DNA of 64,000 bases from Chamaecyparis obtusa (Eukaryota; Streptophyta; Pinopsida; Cupressales; Cupressaceae), in the NCBI GenBank assembly GCA_027943335.1, contig BSBK01003554.1, positions 186,001 to 250,000 of the forward strand, read 5' to 3'. The position numbers and the translations under genes were made by a program. The notes beneath the pieces were generated by a model that searched no databases, was not told the DNA's origin, and saw only the letters and a program-made list of their open reading frames with translations. This document shows positions 22,049-34,060 of this stretch, piece by piece. Position 1 is the stretch's first letter; each line of letters begins with the position of its first letter.

Positions 22049-23526
22049 TGTTAATATGATTTAGAACAACAGAGAGGGGGGGGGGGGTGAATCAATTTTT
22101 CTCAGGTCCAGATGTATAAAACAAACTTTAAAACTCTTCAACAAATCAGATCTAACAACCAACAACTACTTGATCATTATTGATTGTATAACATAAACAT
22201 ATAACAGTGTAGTCCACTATCCAATAGTATCTAACTTGAAAAAAATATAAATGTTCAAACCAAAACACTCACACAAGTATTAACACCAGGATTTATAGTG
22301 GAAACCCAATTTGGGAAACACCACTTTGTAACATGTTACTGATATTTTCACTCTTTTGAAGTGAGCTCTGTGAAAAGCCAACCCTGTCAAAGGTTACAAA
22401 CACACTGTTAGGTGTGACCTGGTTAAAGGATTTAAACCACTATGTTAAAAGTGCACCTTGTTATAGGACTTACATACATTCCATTAGAACGCAACCTTGT
22501 TCAAAGAATTTATACAAATGACTATTAGGTCAACCTTTGTTAAAAGAATTTTGACTGATACAATGGTTAGAAAGTAATAGTAGTATTGATCTGAAAACAT
22601 ACAAATCACTTTGCAAATATCAGATCCAATTCAGTACCCATATGTTGGCTTATTGAGTGTGAACCTTTTCCATCTCCATCACTAATCTGCAGGGAAATCC
22701 CTTCAAGCAATCACAAAACTTCTCCTTCAACCTTTTCTGCTTATATAGTGAATAACATCAACAACATCTCCAACATCCTCTACTCAACCTCATGCTTAGG
22801 TTTCCTTAATACTTCCTTAATTAGGTCAATATAATTTTTTCCACTTAATCTCCTCTGTAGATCTTATGGTTAGGTTAGATTCATCGAATCCTTCCAACTT
22901 TAATGTTCTTTGTCTATCCTTCTAGAAATATCTCAAATCTTTTAATAGATTTACAATAAAATGTTTTATAGTGCATTAAATGGTTTCATACAATCAATAA
23001 ATAAAGTTAACATGTTTTAAATAATCCAAGAATTCAACTATGTCAGCTAGGAATCTGAATTCTTCCTCGAATGTAAATTACTGATGCTTGGTCAATACAG
23101 TGTTCAACTCCTCGATCTTCACTAGAAATCTTGGTCACCACAAAAATTGTTTCCTCGACTAATAATGTCTTTCTCGGTAATTAACTAATGTTTGGTCAAC
23201 ATTGAATTTACTTGGCATATACTGATTCAGTCAATACTAACATCACTCAGCTTAAACTAGATTTCTTCACTTTTTCTCGGTTAAGCCTACTTGTTTAGTG
23301 TTCATTCTTACTTAGATAAGCAATACATTATCTTATCATTGTGACACTCAATTAAGTACCCATTGAAGTATCAAGATAACTCAACCTTTCCTTAGGTGCT
23401 ACTATTACCACCCTTGCCCACATTCCTTCACAACAATCAAATATATATAGTGCTTTCTTAAATAACAACAGTCTTACCAGTTAAGGTTTTCCATCAATGA
23501 CAATACAACAATTGCAGTTTCCAATA
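22049..23526 (-). repeat. 5' LTR of E1
   Basis: 1478 bp, partner of 14679-16161. TATA box near 22741 (minus CTATATAAGCAG). The terminal base pair run has a 12-G stretch at 22076 against 7 G in the other LTR. The right end reads CCAATA in place of CCAACA. Confidence 0.9.
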
Positions 23527-24064
23527 GAAACACCAAGTTCAAGATGGATGAGTTGGTAGCATCATTACTTTTTAAAGAGATCTACAAAGGAATACATTTG
23601 AATTAGCTAAGGAGGCTCTTGTAGTTTGTAGTATATGGAAAGAGAAAAAAAAGAAAAAGGACAAGAAAGATGAAAGAGGAAGATCCAAATCACATGGGAG
23701 ATCTAAGTTTCTTAGAATGTCTATGGAAAAGTATTAATATTACAATAGAATTGGTCACTTCTATAAGAATTGTAAGGATTACAAAAACAAGAGACCTTTA
23801 GATTTAGATTTATAAAAATTTTCTTAGGATGACATTGAAGAATTTGTTAGATCCTTAGCAACACATAAATTGGAAGATGTGTGGTTGATATATTTAGGTG
23901 CATATTTTCACATGACCTCACATACGTGATGGTTTTCAAATTATAAAGAATAAAATGGTGGGAAGGTGTATCTTGGTGATGATTATCTTTTAAAGGTTAT
24001 AGGCTATGGAAGAATACATATTAGGTTCCTTTATGAAAGAGTGAAGGGGATTGAGGGTGTTATG
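23527..24064 (+). pseudogene. H Gag C-terminus and protease start
   Basis: Continues H after E1: TKFKMDELVASLLFKE, a Lys/Arg-rich stretch, a decayed zinc knuckle near 23730-23775 (YYNRIGHFYKNCK; His and last Cys kept, the first Cys residues lost), then protease WLIYLGAYFHMTSH (DSG Asp lost). It ends RIHIRFLYERVKGIEGVM at the TTATG duplication of the solo LTR and resumes at 28505 as HIPSFTSNLLLVSKL. Many stops. Confidence 0.75.
24060..24064. repeat. Target-site duplication TTATG, left
   Basis: TTATG before TGTAATACCCC, repeated at 28505-28509 after GGGGCATTACA. Removing the insert restores H codons GTT-ATG-CAC. Confidence 0.92.
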
Positions 24065-27000
24065 TGTAATACCCCTCGCATCTTATTACTGTTGAGACTA
24101 TGTTTAGTTTGATACTATTTTATCTTAGTTGATTAGATCAGACATATATCATATGTTATATTCATATTGTGGTGTGTGATTAAACAATTATATTTTGGAT
24201 GTTAATTGTCATGTTTGAACTAGAACAAAACATTATGTGATGGTTAAATTTAGTAATGATAGATTTTATATGATGTTTCAAATGCATGAATTAATTGATG
24301 TAATTTAGATGATGATTATATTTGGTACTTACCCCATACCCGCATGTGTATGGTATCGTGTTTGTTATCATATATGTTTTCTTTTCTGTTGACATGCATG
24401 TATGGTAGAGGAGGAGGCGTAGTTACCCCATTGAGTCGGGTCCACACGTCCCAGCCATCCCTACCATTGTCTGTTATTATATTTATATATGCACATGTAC
24501 ATGCAGTGGTTTTTATGCAGGTTGCAGGTACTGAGCATCGACTTCCTTGGTTTGATAGGATGAGCATGCCTTATGATGTCTCAATGGCGGAGAATGGGAG
24601 TTAGCACTCAGGCCAATTCCCTAACCTAACCTAATCGTCCTAAAACCACAGACGAAATCTTACTTGACTTACCTGAATCGAATTCATTCTGGTAGAACGA
24701 ATCCGATATATGTTTTCCCGGTTGAGCATGATATTGTCTTAGGTGTTGTTCCATGTCGGTGTCGCATTTTGACCTTGTGGATCTCATGTCTGATCTCTGA
24801 TAGTTATTTAAATTATGTTGACATATTGGTAAATATAATGTTATTAGTATGATATAACATAATCAGTTATATATGTTTTCACTAAGTCTCTTATAATAAT
24901 AATATTATAAATGGTATATATATTAATTTTATATGTATGACTAGATGTTTATATAGATACAACTTATTATATAATTTTGAATATTGAGTGATATAACTTA
25001 ATGCAAATGATAAATTAGAAATAAAAAGAAAAGAAATTTACAATTTTAAATTGTTTCATTTTAGGTAGTTGACTTGAATAGTAGGGGGAAATAATAAAAT
25101 ATTTCTCCTCTACTTTTCAAGCCAATTTAGAGGTAAGAGGGAGAGACTTGTCACTACTTTTGATATGCAAAAAATTTAGAGGAGAGAATGGAGAGAGAGA
25201 TGAAGGGTTGAGGAAGAGAAGAGAGGAAGAATAGAAGGCAATTTGGAAGCTGATTTGGAAGCAGCTGAGAGTTCAAGCTTGTGGAATGGAGAGGTATTCT
25301 CAGCTGGACTTCATTAGCCTGCTTGTTGAACTAGGTAGGATTTGAGTTCCTTAATATGTTCTAAATTAGATTCTAATCTTTCCATCAAATGAGAGAAAAG
25401 ATTTATCTCCTCAAATTGAAGAGTGAAGCAATAGTTCAGTGAGAATTTAGTTTGCAATGTGAAATTTTAACATCATAAACATACAATCCTTCTCAAACTC
25501 AGTCTTTAGTGAATCCAATTTTGGAATGGAAATGAACTTGTTACTCCATAACTCAATGGGACTTAGTGATATTTTAATCCAATGTTGTCATATTATTCAT
25601 TAAATGAACAAATTGGTTATGTTGATATCTCTATTGTTTTGGAAATTAAACCATATCTAAACCTTGTTGATATACCATTAACTTAATGTCCATAGACTTC
25701 ATAATATTTTTAAGAAAACAAATGAAATTTGATGAATGAATACTCATAGTAGTGGAGGAAATAAAACAAAATTAACTTTCAAAGGAGAGTTCAATTACAA
25801 AGAAATATGAGCTTTTAGCTCTCTGGAAATTGTATGGGAAAAGAATTCCCATACAATTTCTTACACAGTCATTATTTAATTATATTTCCTGCCACCTTGG
25901 ACTATAAACAAAAAAACAATTAATACCTAGTCAACACTTACCTTACACAACCCATCACTTCTTCACCTTGGAGCTCGCACCACTCCTTGCACAATATTAA
26001 TAGCATGAAAAGTAAGAATGATTTCTTTTATTTGTTTGAGTTATGTCAATTTGGATGTTACGTAGGGCTTAGTATGGGCTTGGAAAAGTTTTTTAAAAAA
26101 TGCATTAACTTTGGTACCGTTTTTCCCAAAGCTTTCTTTTCACCACCTCTTGTCTTGTCCTTTACTCCATGTCATGGACAAGTACTTGGGAGCAGGCCTT
26201 AATGGCTATTAGGTGGCGCGAGTTCCTAACATCAAGCTTTTTATTTTCTTCCTTGTTCAAACAACTTGCCTTCACCCACATGTGCGCTTTCCTAGGTGAT
26301 GGTCATGTGTCACTTCTTGGAATTTATTAAAGTTGCTTTTTCCAAGCCATGGATTGACTTTGGACGCCATGTATTGGGCTTAGTTCATGTGTGGAGTGCT
26401 TGGGATTTGGTGGGACCCACCCCAAGTCACTTCCACTCCTTGATTTTCGCAGCCCTTTTGGGGAAATTTTAAATTTTTTTTATGTTTTCTTTTATTATTA
26501 TGGATTTGCATGATGATGTGGAAGGTAGGTCCTAGGTGCTAGGTGTTAGGGGTGGTTTATTATAAATTTGATTAGACATTAATAGGATATGTTTTACTAA
26601 ACACTAAGCACGTTATTTTTAAGTTAAAAGTTGAGCAATATAAAATGGAGATATTACTTAAATTTGAATTTGGAATATTAACTCTATTATGTGAATGATT
26701 TTATTAACCATTATTTTTATCCTACTAGTGAATTCATTATGGTTTTGGTATTTTATTTTAGCCTTGGCAATGGAATGTTAACAATAGGTGTTATAGCATT
26801 ATTACTAGTAAACTTATTGTTTTATCCTTTAATTATATTTTAGGAGTGCGTATCCGAGATTAGTAATCATTCCATTAGTTAAGAAACGTTCTCATTTATC
26901 AAGCTATAGTAGGCAATATTAGAGTTAACAATATGGTCACTTTATGGTAGACGTGGATATTCTAATTAGTGGGATTAATTAGTGTGAGAAAAATTACTTG

Positions 27001-28504
27001 TTAATATGATCATTATGTCTTGGTTTCTTTACGGAATGTCAATTTCTTGTTTACAATGTTCTCTTCTATGTATATCATATGTGCATGTTAAATACTCTGT
27101 TGATGTAGTTGATTTACATACGGGATTAGATAACCGAATAGGGGGTAAAATCCAGAGGTCGGGTATATGTTGTGGTTATCAGTTATCTGGTTGTTGATTG
27201 TTTTTATGGTGCAATGTGGATTCTATCTTCTTTTGCTTGTTTTGGATTAGGGTCAATGTGAGACCTTGATGGGGAGGTCAAACCGATCCCTGTTATTATT
27301 TTCCTCCTGGTGGATTAAAATTTGAATTAGTGGCCAAGTGGATTTATGTTTTGAAATGGGAATATGCTTTATTTGTTTATTTGGTTATTGGAACTTAATG
27401 TGTTATAAGTGGCCACAAACCAGGATGGGTATTGTTGTGAAACTAGGGTAGGTTATCTAGATGTGATGTAGGGGGTGGCTTGCAATGGATCGCCAAGGCC
27501 CACAAGTGGCTGACGGATCATCCATTGACAAGTTTCTTAATTCCAGTGATAACATTATAAAAATTGATCTAGTTAGGATAACATTAAAAAGATAAATTGT
27601 GATACTTTGCCCATACCTTGAGTGCCGTTGGTTCAGTGAGGAACCTTCAGGACTAAACTCAAGGGTGGATCATCAATATACTTGTCTTCATGAGAGATAT
27701 CGATGCCACGTATGATCACTTGAGTGCCGTCGGTTCAGTGAGGAACCTTCAGGACTAAACTCAAGGGTGGATCTGCATGATGACACCCTCCTACTCACAC
27801 TGTAGATATCCTACGTAGGTTAGTGCCTCTGGTAACCTGTATACCCTCTTGTTCTAGAGATATCTTCCTAGGTGATGATTGTGGATTGGTCCTTAGTGTA
27901 TGTGTGGGCCTGGTGTTATCTCCCTAGCACGGTGGGGTGGACCTCTGGGTTCCACATGGTCGGGAGGTAGTGTACTTCTCCATTGAGACTATTGTGGTTA
28001 CCCTTCTTCACCTGATTGTACACTTGGATCAGTCTATCACATTTGTTGTAGATTTATGTACCCAGTTATTAGAAGATATTATCTTGTACTTGTAGGAGAT
28101 TTTATTTGATTAGCAATGATCCCTACGTGGATCCATGATGTATTTTGATATTTGTAAATTGTATTAAATATCACCACATACCCTACGATATGTGTAGTGG
28201 ATGTAGCTGATCATGTGATGTAATGTTATATTGGTTCAAGAGATGTATTTAATTTTATTATGTACTTATAAGTTCTTTAGCATTTGATCTTGTTAGCGTA
28301 GTGTTAGTTAGATGACGTAATACTACGTCAGGGACCCTTGAGAATGAAAAAGGAATGATGTGATTGTTCAAACTGATGTATGTAGAGAAATGTGATGCTT
28401 TATTCAATGTGCTTGTTAACATTAGTAAACAAAAAAAAATTTGGTTGCATAACTTAGCATAACTTTTAGTGTTAATCTCTTGGGTTCCCTGGCGGGGCAT
28501 TACA
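24065..28504. mobile_element. Solo LTR of 4440 bp, Gypsy-type
   Basis: TGTAATACCCC...GGGGCATTACA ends with a perfect TTATG duplication, and no internal PBS, polypurine tract, second LTR or pol. This is what remains after recombination between two LTRs of one element. The ends resemble those of the chromovirus LTR at 1871-5827, so a Tekay/Del-like parent is likely. Orientation is taken from similarity of the ends only. Short open frames inside (for example 24344-24604) occur on both strands and look like chance. Confidence 0.85.
27617..27773. repeat. Two 55-bp copies, 102-bp period
   Basis: CTTGAGTGCCGTTGGTTCAG...CTCAAGGGTGGATC at 27617-27672 and again at 27719-27773 with one base changed (GTTGG/GTCGG). 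Each unit begins CTTGAG and ends CTCAAG, so each can also fold on itself. It lies inside the solo LTR. Confidence 0.9.
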
Positions 28505-28838
28505 TTATGCACATCCCAAGTTTCACATCGAATCTACTCCTTGTAAGCAAGTTGACCTATGTGGGTGTGCAAGTTATCTTCTCACAGGGAGGATGAAAGA
28601 TGAATAGAGGTTCTATGTTTCTTCCAAAGGGTTTTTAGATAGGAACCTTGCATAAGCTAGATGCATGGACTATATAGTGAAATACTACTTTTGTGGATTC
28701 CAAGAAGAGGGACTTAGATTCTTCATCTCTCTATTAGATTGATCTATGAAGAGGACTATTACTTCTACATCTGATAGTGATTGTTTTAGGGTATCTAAGG
28801 CTGACAATTATTGGCAGATGAAACTCCTAGTGGAGAAG
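28505..28838 (+). pseudogene. H protease C-terminus
   Basis: HIPSFTSNLLLVSKL matches the usual Copia sequence after protease (HIPGL..NL-SVSKL). It is followed by several stops. Ends VEK at 28838, where E2 enters; the frame resumes at 36638 with the WHQRLGHI motif. Confidence 0.72.
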
Positions 28839-30336
28839 TGTTATACTAATTGAGAGGGGGGTGAATAGGTTAGATTAGTTATCCTACAGTCCCAAATACA
28901 AAGATGTAAAACTTTAAAAAATTCCAATGAATTCTGCAGCTTGGTAACATATACTAATAAACTATCTATGCCTTTTACCGATTACCAGTTAGTTAACTCA
29001 CTGTGATTACCTACCAAATCAAATATACAGTATGTAAAGTATGACAATAAAAAAATCATCACAAAAATACATAACATAATGATTTAACGTGAAAACCCTG
29101 CTAAGGGAAAAACCACTTGGGACCGGGAACCCAAAATAATTTTCACTCTTTTGAAGTGAGCTCGGTGAAGATCCAACTCTATTAAAGATTACAAACACAC
29201 TATTATGTGTGACCTTGTTAGAGGATTTAAGACTAATAGTTAACTTTTGACTAGCATTCACTATGGGGTCAATAAGATAACAATGTACATTCCTTGAATG
29301 ACATAGGGGCATAACATAAGACAGTTAAGTCCACTCGGTTAGGAGATTTTTTTATATCAATGGTTAAATTGAAACAATAGTTGATCTAATTACAATACAA
29401 CATATCTTGCAGATTTTTAGATCTATTCTAAGCCCATACAAATCCTCTAGTCAATATTTCAATTCAATTCCTCAACTTACTTTCACTCAGTAATAGCTCT
29501 CTAACGCTCGGTTTAGTTCTGCAGTTCAGTTCTCCTTCAACCATTCTGATCAGGTATGCATGAAACTATATTCACACAAAATCTCTATAGTCTTCTTTCT
29601 TTCGACATAGTTTCAACAATGAAACTTATGTCTCTTATATAGACATATAAACCATTTTCATATCAACCATCAGATTTTTCCGCTTATCCTTATTCATTGA
29701 TTTTACCTCTTAAACCTTCCTTGGAAGTTGTGTCAATAACATGTTTCAATTCCCTCTAGATTTTCTTTGAATTTTGTCTGCCGTGGATCTCATAAGAAAC
29801 TTTATCCTTAATCTCAAAATCATAACAATTTCCATCTCATCATTTTCTGTTGGCTAAACTAAGCATTTAATACTTTCATCCATACTCATTTAACAAAAAA
29901 ATGTGTCGATGAACACAAGCTCGGTTAATACTGTCACTCGGTATACACTACAATGGCTCGGTGTATACTGAAGTGCTTCATTTACTGACCACATTGCTTT
30001 GTGCAATTTTTCTTTTATCATCATAATAGATTAATGCAACATAATCAAGTCATCAATATGAGATCATAGACTCATCAATAAGCTACCCAAAGTATTCCTT
30101 ATCCTCATCTATCATATCCATCTCTCCATGTAGATATCTCAGTTCTTCATCTTTTCTTCCTTTCTTACAGATGTTTAGATGTTTGTAATTAACATGATAA
30201 GTACTGTAAAAAATAGTTGACATCAATGACAACACAATGACTAATTTAATTATCTTACATAACATTTTAGTAACTCAGTGATCTCTAATCACTGATCTTC
30301 AAGTCATTCAGGTATTCAATCAGTTGTAGTTCATCA
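28839..30336 (-). repeat. 3' LTR of E2
   Basis: 1498 bp, TGTTATACTAATTGAGAGG...GTAGTTCATCA. TATA box near 29635 (minus CTATATAAGAGAC). CTCGG words at 29508, 29921, 29938 and 29958. GGGAAAAACCACTTGGG near 29105. Confidence 0.87.
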
Positions 30337-30868
30337 ATCTCTCCCTTTGGCATTGATGGCAACACAAGCAATATGAAATATGCCACACACATACCAAATA
30401 TGTATTCTACAACTATGTAAGTAAATTTTGTAGCTCGGTAAGCTCCTCCTAGCTTGATTTTTAATATGTTTAATCACTACGTTACATAATAACACTACCA
30501 GTGCAGACTCTCCTCTGCGGATTTGATCTTTTCAACTCTCAGAAACAAATATTCAAATCCCTCCCTGACTTTCCCAGATAATCTCTCCCTTAGATATTCC
30601 CTTGATATCTCTATTTAATTCTCATATTGTTTATCTCTCCCTTTGACAACAATGCCAAAGAAAAACATAAACTATACAACTCTACAATAGCTAAGTAACT
30701 CTCTGTTGTTCAGTGTAGACAATGTATTTTGGTTTATTGATATGCAAATATCTATTCTAACTCTCTCAAATCTTTCACAACCTTAGACATAATCCAAAGT
30801 GTGAGCTATGTTGCATCAACATGAATGATCTTTTGATAAGAATAGGCTAATGCAACCTTCAGATCACA
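30337..30868 (-). promoter_or_regulatory. E2 3' non-coding region with two polypurine-like motifs
   Basis: The true tract (minus ATCAATGCCAAAGGGAGAGA) abuts the LTR at 30337. A second motif (minus CTTTGGCATTGTTGTCAAAG then GGAGAGATA) lies at 30633-30660. No coding sequence between the pol stop and the LTR. Confidence 0.72.
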
Positions 30869-32440
30869 TTAGTGATCGGTAGATAGGGGATGAACCCCAA
30901 GTCTAGTCCTCAAGTACTCAAAAGTGTCCTTCGATAGAGGTTTGGTAAAAATATTAGCAAGCTGCTCCTTTGATGTAACATATTCTAGTTTGACTTTCTT
31001 CTCCTGTACTTGTTCTCTTAAGCAGTGATACTTAATAGAAATATGCTTTGTCTTCGAATGCATTACATGATTCTTGGAAATATTTATTGCACTAGTGTTG
31101 TCACAATATATAATCATCAGCTCAACGATTACCTGATTCATTCCTTCCAACACTTGTTTGATATAAGAAATGTTTGAATAGTTTGTAGCAGTAGCAACAT
31201 ACTCTGCTTTGGTAGTAGATTGAGAAATACAAGGTTGTTTCTTACTTGTCCAAGTTACAAGTCTTTCACCAAAGAAAAATGCTCCTTTGGTTGTGCTATT
31301 TTTGTCATCTATATTTCCAGCCCAATCTACGTTAGTGTAAATTCTTAGTTCAAATTTGCCTTCCTTGGGATACCATAAACCATAATACTCTATTTTCTTC
31401 AGATATCTCAAGATCCTTTTCACTACAACCATATGTGAATCCTTTGGATTGGCAAAGAATCTATCCACAATCCCTACTACATGTGCAATATCAGGCCTAC
31501 GATGTACTACATACATTAGTTTACCAATCATAGATCGGTACAATTTTTGATTGACCTCTATAGATTCATCATATTTTGTTAATTTGCAGCCTGTGACCAT
31601 TGGTATTCCAACTGGTTTAGCATCTTCCATGCCAAATGTTCTCAATACTTCCTTAATGTACTTTGATTGTGTGATGAAAATTCCATCATTTTGCTGAATA
31701 ACCTGCAAGCCTAGAAATAATTTAATCTCTCCAAACATAGACATTTCAAATTCCTTTCTCATCTCATCAGCAAATGATTTATAAATATGATCTTGTCCTC
31801 TAAAGATTATATCATCCACAAATATTTCAGCAATCAAAATAGTGTCATCAGATCCTCCTTTCATGTACAAATTGTTGTTTTCACTAGTTCTTACAAAACC
31901 AATACTTAAAAGATAAGTATGTAACCATTCATACCATGCTCTAGATGCTTTCTTTAATCCATATAAAGCTTTTTGGAGTCTACATACCATGTCTTTATGA
32001 TTTGGATCAACAAACCCTTCTGGTTGTTCTATGTAGACCTCCTCTTCTAGTATTCCATTTAGAAAAGCAGACTTAACATCCATTTGATAGACTTTGAATT
32101 TCTTATGTGTAGCATATACAAGTAACATGCAGACTACTTCTAGTCTAGAAATAGGTGAAAAAGTTTCACCATAATCAATACCTTCTTTTTGTGCATATCC
32201 CTTGCAAACAGGTCTATCTTTGTTCCTTGTAACTTCTCCATTCTCATTCAGCTTATTTCTTAAAATCCATTTAATGCTGATAACATTTTTATCTTTCAGT
32301 CTAGGTACTCAAGTACATGTCTTGTTTTTCTCAATTTGTTCTATCTCTTCATTCATAACATTGACCCATTCATCATTCTCAAGTGCATCATTAATAGTCC
32401 TCAGTTCAAACTCACAAACTAAGCATGCATTCTATCTTAA
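30869..32440 (-). pseudogene. pol: E2 reverse transcriptase and RNase H
   Basis: Open for 419 codons (32128-30869). The first RT part (32440-32129) has stops, with DKNVISIKWILRNKLNENG and [18 protein letters not shown] still readable. Motifs: [43 protein letters not shown] and active-site box EIFVDDIIF, then FGEIKLFLGLQV. RNase H: YTNVDWAG (first Asp changed to Asn), AEYVATATN, YCDNTSAINISKNHVMHSKT and ANIFTKPLSK, ending LSTDH. The longest uninterrupted Copia frame in the window. RT residues look functional; RNase H is probably impaired. Confidence 0.9.
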
Positions 32441-33470
32441 CTTACTTCTTGTTAGAATCCTAGCTTGCTTATCTCCAATGATTTGGTTTTTAGGATGATG
32501 TCTTCTAACAAATCTTGCTAGCACTTGATCTCTTCTTTGTTCTTCATTCTGTTCAGGTTCATTTCTTTGCTCAGTAGCTTCTTCTCGATCCTTAGTTTTC
32601 CTTTGCTGTTCCTCGATGTTATTTTCTTGATGCTTGGTCAACTTAGCTTGTGGCTCCGGTAGGTACTCTGAATCCTCAACATAATCAAATTTACCTTAGT
32701 CTTCTGGCTCCTTATTTCTTTCTTCATCATTTTTAGTAGCAAATTCATCAAATCTGACATTAGCACTTTCAATCATCTTATTAGTAGCTTTGTTCAGACA
32801 CTTGTAAGCTTTACTTTAGTAGAATATCCAAGAAATATTCCCTCATCCCCTTTAGAGTCAAATTTCCCATTCCTATCATTTTTCAGAATAAAATATTTTC
32901 TACCAAAAATTATGAAGTAACTTACACTCGGTGTGTATCCAAACCATAACTCGTAGGGTGTCTTGTTTGTGTCTTTCTTTAATTGTACTTAGTTAAGGAC
33001 ATATACAACTATGCTAACTTCTTCTCTTGAGTACATCTGTGTAATATTTTTCTCCATCATCAGTGTTCTTACACAATCCACTATAGATCTGTTTCTCCTT
33101 TCAGCAATCCCATTCTGCTGCGGTGTTCTAGGAGTAGAAATATGTCTTTTGATGCCATGCTCATTACAATAGTTAGTGAATTCATCAGAAATAAACTCAC
33201 CACCTCTATCAGACCTCAAGCATTTTAGTTCTTTACCGGTTTCTTTTTCTACTTTAGCTTTGTACCATTTAAACATCTTAAATGCCTCAGATTTCTCTTT
33301 TAAAAACATAATAGTCATCAATCTAGTATAATCATCAACAAACGGAATAAAGTATCTATCTCCATAGTAGCTTTGGGTTCTCATGGGATCACAAAGGTTA
33401 GTGTGAACTAACTCCAAGATTCCTTTTGTTGAATAGTCTTTACTTTTGAAACTAGATTTTGTCATCTTAC
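32441..33470 (-). pseudogene. pol: E2 integrase
   Basis: Open from 33465 to 32989: LELVHTNLCDPM (catalytic Asp changed to Asn), FVDDYTRLMTIMFLKEKSEA, RSDRGGEFISDEF, STPRTPQQNGIAERRNRS, then a stop at 32992 and a frameshifted C-terminus (TPYELWFGYTPSVSYF, GYSTKVK). The linker to RT (32640-32440) is Glu/Gln/Arg rich and keeps RFVRRHHPKNQIIGDK. Loss of the first Asp of the D,D,E triad should abolish strand transfer. Confidence 0.85.
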
Positions 33471-34060
33471 CTTTTTAACATTCATGACACATAACATGAT
33501 CCGGTTTAGTTAGGCTAGGTAGTCCTCTAAATTTTCTCTTTCTACTGATCTTAATCATGTTATCAAAATTTACATGACATAACGTTTTATGCCTTAACCA
33601 TGCATCTTCATTCTTCACCAGTAAACAAGAAGTCTCAACATTGTGAAGATAAAATAAGTTACCTTTTGATTGTCATCCTATTTTGACAAGCTTTCCACTT
33701 TCATCATAGATCCTTACCTTCTTTCTTTCAAATTCCACTCGGTGACCTGAGTTGTTAAGCTCTGCCACACTTAGCAAATTGTAATTCAGTCCTTTTACCC
33801 AATAAGCATTATCACATCTAATTTTATCATTTATCAATAAAGATCTTTTTTCTTTAACCATGCAAGGTGTATCATTACCCATTTTTACTAATCCTCCATT
33901 ATAATGCTCAAGATGATCAAACTTATCTTCATCACTAGTCATGTGATGTGTACAACCACTATCAATGATCCAAGTATCATTTTTACTAACTTTAGAAATG
34001 AGTCATGTTTCTTCATACCTTTCCTCTTCCTCAAAATCATCTTTCATCAAAACAAATACT
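33471..34060 (-). pseudogene. pol: E2 protease and GAG-pre-integrase
   Basis: Protease TWIIDSGCTHHMTSDEDKFD keeps the DSG triad (about 33985-33930). NLLSVAEL and a zinc-binding region (HKTLCH, CHEC) precede integrase. Stops near 33673 and 33478 break the frame. Confidence 0.82.

Larger units (their letters stand above)
14679..23526 (-). mobile_element. E1: minus-strand Ty1/copia element, 8848 bp
   Basis: Complete from LTR to LTR: 5' LTR 23526-22049, PBS 22046-22035, gag, protease, integrase, RT, RNase H (22000-16629), polypurine tract 16162, 3' LTR 16161-14679. Flanks GAAAT (14674-14678) and GAAAC (23527-23531) are a 5-bp duplication with one change. About 20 substitutions in the first 290 aligned LTR bases by hand count. 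A foreign plus-strand Copia 3' end replaces the RT active site (17505-18723). Same family as E3 (proteins nearly superimposable), opposite strand. Confidence 0.9.

Noticed and set aside
24344..24604. Overlapping ORFs of 83-86 codons on both strands
   Set aside because: They lie inside the solo LTR, have no recognised motif and occur on both strands at once, as expected by chance in a locally GC-richer stretch.
27617..27773. CRISPR-like repeat pair
   Set aside because: Only two units, inside a plant LTR, with no array or cas context.
29019..29312. 97-codon ORF also found at 35315-35608
   Set aside because: Its apparent conservation comes from the two LTRs of E2 being copies; it lies across U5/R and has no protein motif.
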